From NCBI GenBank assembly GCA_965198655.1, contig OZ240668.1, positions 3,782,001-3,846,000 on the forward strand: DNA of 64,000 nt. The letters run 5' to 3'. A program made the translations under genes and the position numbers. Origin of the DNA: Lichenicola sp965198655 (GTDB taxonomy: Bacteria > Pseudomonadota > Alphaproteobacteria > Acetobacterales > Acetobacteraceae). A model generated the notes under the pieces. That model did no database searches. It had not been told where the DNA came from and saw only the letters and a list, made by a program, of their open reading frames with translations. Positions 61,012 to 64,000 of the stretch are shown here, piece after piece. Each line of letters starts with the position of its first letter. Within the stretch, counting starts at the first letter, position 1.

Positions 61012-62052
61012 CTACTGCAGCGGCTCGACCGGCAGCGCCCAGATCAGGCCGCCATCGGCGGCGAGCGCGTTGCGTCCGCGCGGCAGCATCAGCGCCGACC
61101 CCGCGCCGACGTCGCGCTCGAACATCTCGCCATGGTTGCCGACCGCCGCGACCGCCGCGGCGAAGGCGGTGTCCGGCACCCCCAGCGCCTTGCCGATCCA
61201 CGGCGTGGTGCCGACCAGGCGCTGGATCACCGGGTTCGTGCTCCGGCGCATCTGCGGGAGGCTGGCCTGGGTCACCCCGTTCGCTTCCGCCTGCACCAGG
61301 GCCCAGACGGTCCAGTCCACCAGCGCGGCCCACTGCCTGTCGCCCGTGCGGAACGCCGGCGCGAACGGGTCGATCGACACCGTGTCCGGCAGCACGGTGA
61401 ACGCCGAGCGGCGCTTGTTGAAGCTGGCGCGGACGTTGGCCAGCCAGGAGATGTCGCCGGTGATGGCGTCGCAATGGCCGTCGAGCAGGGCCACCTCCAT
61501 CTCGCCCCGCTCGGAGAACGGGAACCGGTGCTCGGGCGTGCGCAGACGCGGCTCCACCAGGTCGTAGAGCACCCGCTCGTGCGGGGTGGCGTTGATGAAG
61601 CAGACGTTCCTGCCGCCGAGGTCGGCCAGCGTGCGGATGCCGCTCCGGTTGGAGGCGAGCACGCCCTGGCCGTCGAAGAAGATCGGCGGCCCGAAGGCTG
61701 CCCCGTACACGTTGCCCACCAGCGGGTCGGGGGTGGCGCCGAACAGCACGTCCACCTTGCGGTCGCGGAGGGCCGCCAGGCCGCTGGGCTCGTCCGGCAG
61801 GGTCAGGAACCGGGCCCGGCCGGCATCGCCGAAGATCTCGGCGGCCAGGGCGCGGCAGTAGTCGGCACCGAGCGCCGACAGGTTGCCGTGGGTGTCGGCC
61901 TCGGAATAGTCGTCCTCGTCGCTCACCACGCCGCAGGCGAGGATGCCGGCGTGGCGGACTGCGTCCAGCGTGGCGTCCGCCTGCGCGGCAGCGGGGTGGC
62001 CCAACAGCAGCGCCGCCAGGACGACCGGCAGCGCTTTGAACAGGCTTGTCAA
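61012..62052 (-). CDS. Periplasmic amino-acid-binding protein, AapJ-like (family 3)
   Basis: About 346 residues from a TTG at 62052, chosen because a GGAG site lies 8 bases upstream; a longer start at 62082 is less likely. The signal peptide is about residues 1-26 (ALPVVLAALLLGHPAAAQA). The PBP2 domain resembles AapJ general L-amino-acid-binding proteins: ALRDRKVDVLFGATPDP, then GDISWLANVRASFNK and LPDTVSIDPFAPAFRTGDRQW. No transporter genes are adjacent, so it is an orphan binding protein. Confidence 0.82.
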   Translation of the reverse strand: MTSLFKALPVVLAALLLGHPAAAQADATLDAVRHAGILACGVVSDEDDYSEADTHGNLSALGADYCRALAAEIFGDAGRARFLTLPDEPSGLAALRDRKVDVLFGATPDPLVGNVYGAAFGPPIFFDGQGVLASNRSGIRTLADLGGRNVCFINATPHERVLYDLVEPRLRTPEHRFPFSERGEMEVALLDGHCDAITGDISWLANVRASFNKRRSAFTVLPDTVSIDPFAPAFRTGDRQWAALVDWTVWALVQAEANGVTQASLPQMRRSTNPVIQRLVGTTPWIGKALGVPDTAFAAAVAAVGNHGEMFERDVGAGSALMLPRGRNALAADGGLIWALPVEPLQ

Positions 62053-62072
62053 AGTGTCAGCTCCGGAGTGGT

Positions 62073-62108
62073 CCAAAAACAAGGGGAGCCGGACGAACCC
62101 GGCTCCCC
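62073..62108 (-). terminator. Rho-independent terminator of the phosphoesterase gene
   Basis: On the minus strand a GGGGAGCCGG/CCGGCTCCCC stem with a six-base loop is followed by TTGTTTTTGG. It lies 28 bp beyond the phosphoesterase stop codon (62136) and upstream of the AapJ-like start, so it ends the phosphoesterase transcript. Confidence 0.8.
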
Positions 62109-62135
62109 ATCATGTGCATCCGCCGAGGCTGCGGA

Positions 62136-64000
62136 TCAGGGCGTCCAGGTGCCCGAGGTCGGGATGCCCGGGGTGGTGGAGGGGCGCGGGTTGAAGTCGG
62201 CCGGCGCCGGGTCGATCAGCTTGTCGCCGACATAGTCGGTCGGCACGATGTTGAGCGTGTAGCAGCCGCCGGCGGCGTATTGCGGCAGGCTGGGCTTGGT
62301 GCCCGGCAGGATCTCGGCATAGGAGGCCGGGAGCGGCGCGGTGTCGCCGGTCAGGCGCGAGTTGTCGAACGCGGCCAGCATGTCGCCGATGTTCGGCACG
62401 TTGTCGTCGGCCGGACCCACGTAGTCCTGCCCGAACTCGGTCTTGCCGAGCTTGGCGCCGCGCTTCTCGTCCGGAAGGTCGGCGAGCGGGGTCAGGTTGA
62501 ACACGGTGTCGATGAACTTGATGATCGAGCTGTGCTCGGCGTTCTGGTGGACGATCGCGTGCGCCTTGGCGTAGGGCGAGATCACGATCGCCGGGATGCG
62601 CGAGGACGGCTCGAGCGGGTTGCCCTCCGGATCCTTCACCCGAGTGGTCACCGCGGCGTGGTCATACAGCCCATCGGTCTCGTCGTAGACGATGATGATG
62701 GCGCTGTTCGGCCAGTACGGGCTGGCGGCGATGGCGTTGACCTCGTCGGCGAGCAGCTGCTCGCTGATCTGCAGGTCGGAATAGCCGGGATGGTCGTCGC
62801 TGCCCGGGAAGGCCGCGCGGACCGCCGGGTTCGGATCGACCGGCAGCAGGCCATCGTTGTTGTCGTAGCCGCCGCGCACGTAGGCGACGCCGCCGGCCGA
62901 GGGCAGCAGGCGGTCGTTCACCGCGGTGAAGAAGTCCTGCAGCCCGTACAGGTGGTTCTGCGCCACCTGCGGGTTGTCGCCGATGTAGCCGAAGAACTGC
63001 GGCGCGTCGTGGTGGATGATGTAGGAGCTGTGCAGCGGCACCGCGGCGGAATCGGTCGGCTCGGCGTCGTAGCCCTCCTGGAACCAGCCCCAGTTGGTCG
63101 GCTGCCGGCCGCTGCTGGCGATGGTGTTGAGGTCGTGCTGCACGTCGGCGAGGTCGAGCGCCGGGTTCTGGTCGCTGCCGACGGTCTGGAGGATGTCCTT
63201 GCCCATGAACGACAGCGGCAGGGTAGCGTAGGTCTGGTTCAGGGTCGGCTTGGCCGGGTTCTCGTCGTCCGGGTTGTCGGGCGGCTTGATCGGCGAGGTG
63301 TCGAGGGTGGAGCCCGGGAACGGCTGGTAGTCGCCCACCATCGGCACGCCGCCGGTCGCGGCCACCGTGGGGCTGACGGTGTTGCTGCTGGCCTCGCCCG
63401 GATGCAGCGCCCACTGCGTCAGGCCCGACTGGCCGGCGATCAAGGCCAGCGCGTTCGGAGTGGACGGCCCGGTCACCGTCATGTGGAAGTTGTCGAACAG
63501 GGCGAAGCGGTCGGCGAACTGCCACAGATAGGGTGCCGTGTCGCAGTCGACGTGGCCCAGCGCCAGCTCGCCCATCTGCTTCTGCATCAGGGTCGGGTTG
63601 GAGCTGGGGGCCAGACCCGTGGTCTTGGAGACGATCTGGCCCTCTACGTTGGTGGTCAGCCCTTCCTCGTCCAGCGCGAAGCGGTCGTTCTGCGACACCC
63701 CGTTCACGAAGTGCTGGCTGTTGTCGATGCCGGAATGGGAATGGTCGACCGAGCCGGTGTCGGCCGGATAGATCGGGACCACAGTGCCGGCGGCCGTCTT
63801 CACCGTCTGCGGGATCAGGAACGGAGAGACCGTGCCGACCGTGCCGTCGGTGTTGACGATCTTCTGGGTGAAGCCGGGAGTGTTGGCGGCGGACTGGCTG
63901 TAGAGCCCGTTCGCGCCGGGGAAGGTGCCAAAATAGAAGTCGAACGACCGGTTCTCCTGGAACAGGACGAACACGTACTTCACCTTCTGGCGCAGCAGCG
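62136..64000 (-). CDS. Phosphoesterase family protein (acid phosphatase/phospholipase C-like), 5' end beyond the window
   Basis: At least 621 residues; the frame stays open through 64000, so the true start is outside. The N-terminal VFVLFQENRSFDFYFGTFPG and the mid stretch DNFHMTVTGPSTPNALALI are the signature of the alkaline-phosphatase-like phosphoesterase/phospholipase C family (the ENRSFD metal site). Later VYDETDGLYDHAAV and IPAIVISPYAKAHAIVHQN supply further metal ligands. It is likely secreted and could hydrolyse phosphate esters or phospholipids. A classic terminator follows the stop. Confidence 0.87.
   Translation of the reverse strand, partial: LLRQKVKYVFVLFQENRSFDFYFGTFPGANGLYSQSAANTPGFTQKIVNTDGTVGTVSPFLIPQTVKTAAGTVVPIYPADTGSVDHSHSGIDNSQHFVNGVSQNDRFALDEEGLTTNVEGQIVSKTTGLAPSSNPTLMQKQMGELALGHVDCDTAPYLWQFADRFALFDNFHMTVTGPSTPNALALIAGQSGLTQWALHPGEASSNTVSPTVAATGGVPMVGDYQPFPGSTLDTSPIKPPDNPDDENPAKPTLNQTYATLPLSFMGKDILQTVGSDQNPALDLADVQHDLNTIASSGRQPTNWGWFQEGYDAEPTDSAAVPLHSSYIIHHDAPQFFGYIGDNPQVAQNHLYGLQDFFTAVNDRLLPSAGGVAYVRGGYDNNDGLLPVDPNPAVRAAFPGSDDHPGYSDLQISEQLLADEVNAIAASPYWPNSAIIIVYDETDGLYDHAAVTTRVKDPEGNPLEPSSRIPAIVISPYAKAHAIVHQNAEHSSIIKFIDTVFNLTPLADLPDEKRGAKLGKTEFGQDYVGPADDNVPNIGDMLAAFDNSRLTGDTAPLPASYAEILPGTKPSLPQYAAGGCYTLNIVPTDYVGDKLIDPAPADFNPRPSTTPGIPTSGTWTP

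Overview
The window is 64 kb of high-GC DNA. It carries a typical alphaproteobacterial F1-ATPase operon (atpHAGDC), a Hint_2-domain protein paired with a glycosyltransferase, a periplasmic PQQ-type sugar dehydrogenase, a glutathione-dependent formaldehyde pair and a full kdpFABCDE operon. Together these point to an alphaproteobacterium, most likely of the Acetobacteraceae; this is inferred from gene content, not from a search. No rRNA, tRNA, CRISPR array, prophage or intact insertion sequence was seen.

Layout. 0-7.6 kb: a TetR regulator with an MHS-type MFS carrier, an OpgC-like acyltransferase, a minus-strand transporter set (ArsB/IT family, DMT/YdcZ, MFS) and a DUF427 protein. 7.8-10 kb: a secreted DUF6600 protein with a Pro/Ala tail. 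10-15 kb: atpHAGDC, then a 2'-5' RNA ligase-like gene and a PfkB hexose kinase with a small partner. 17.5-22.5 kb: a membrane PAS-GGDEF-EAL protein, a fluoride riboswitch with a short leader ORF driving a FluC-Usp-Usp fusion, and signal peptidase I. 22.9-24.3 kb: a soluble PQQ-type sugar dehydrogenase.

24.5-33.3 kb is the most novel part. It is a catabolic island with an extradiol dioxygenase, an alpha/beta hydrolase, a GntR/FCD regulator, a FAD aromatic hydroxylase with an ABM-like C-terminal extension, two diverged PhlG-like (2,4-diacetylphloroglucinol hydrolase family) C-C hydrolases, a SphA/MetA-type outer membrane protein and an AraC regulator. The enzymes fit deacylation, ring hydroxylation, ring cleavage and hydrolysis of an acylated polyphenol such as an acylphloroglucinol. 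Short TTTCGAAA-type palindromes recur at three of its control regions.

33.4-37.1 kb holds an Rbs-like sugar ABC transporter. 37.7-41.6 kb holds the Hint protein and a glycosyltransferase that share a homologous module. 41.7-45.1 kb holds a DAACS symporter and the formaldehyde pair (FrmA/FghA). 45.3-49.5 kb holds a decayed PrlF-MazF-like locus, YjbQ, a parS-like palindrome, TrpS, a GH128-like glucanase and an unknown protein. 49.8-59.6 kb holds a porin and kdpFABCDE with an extra 27-aa small ORF and a 41-bp tandem repeat. 59.8-64 kb holds an OmpA-family protein, an AapJ-like binding protein and a truncated phosphoesterase.

Five copies of one roughly 117-bp multi-hairpin repeat punctuate the window, each just downstream of a plus-strand gene.
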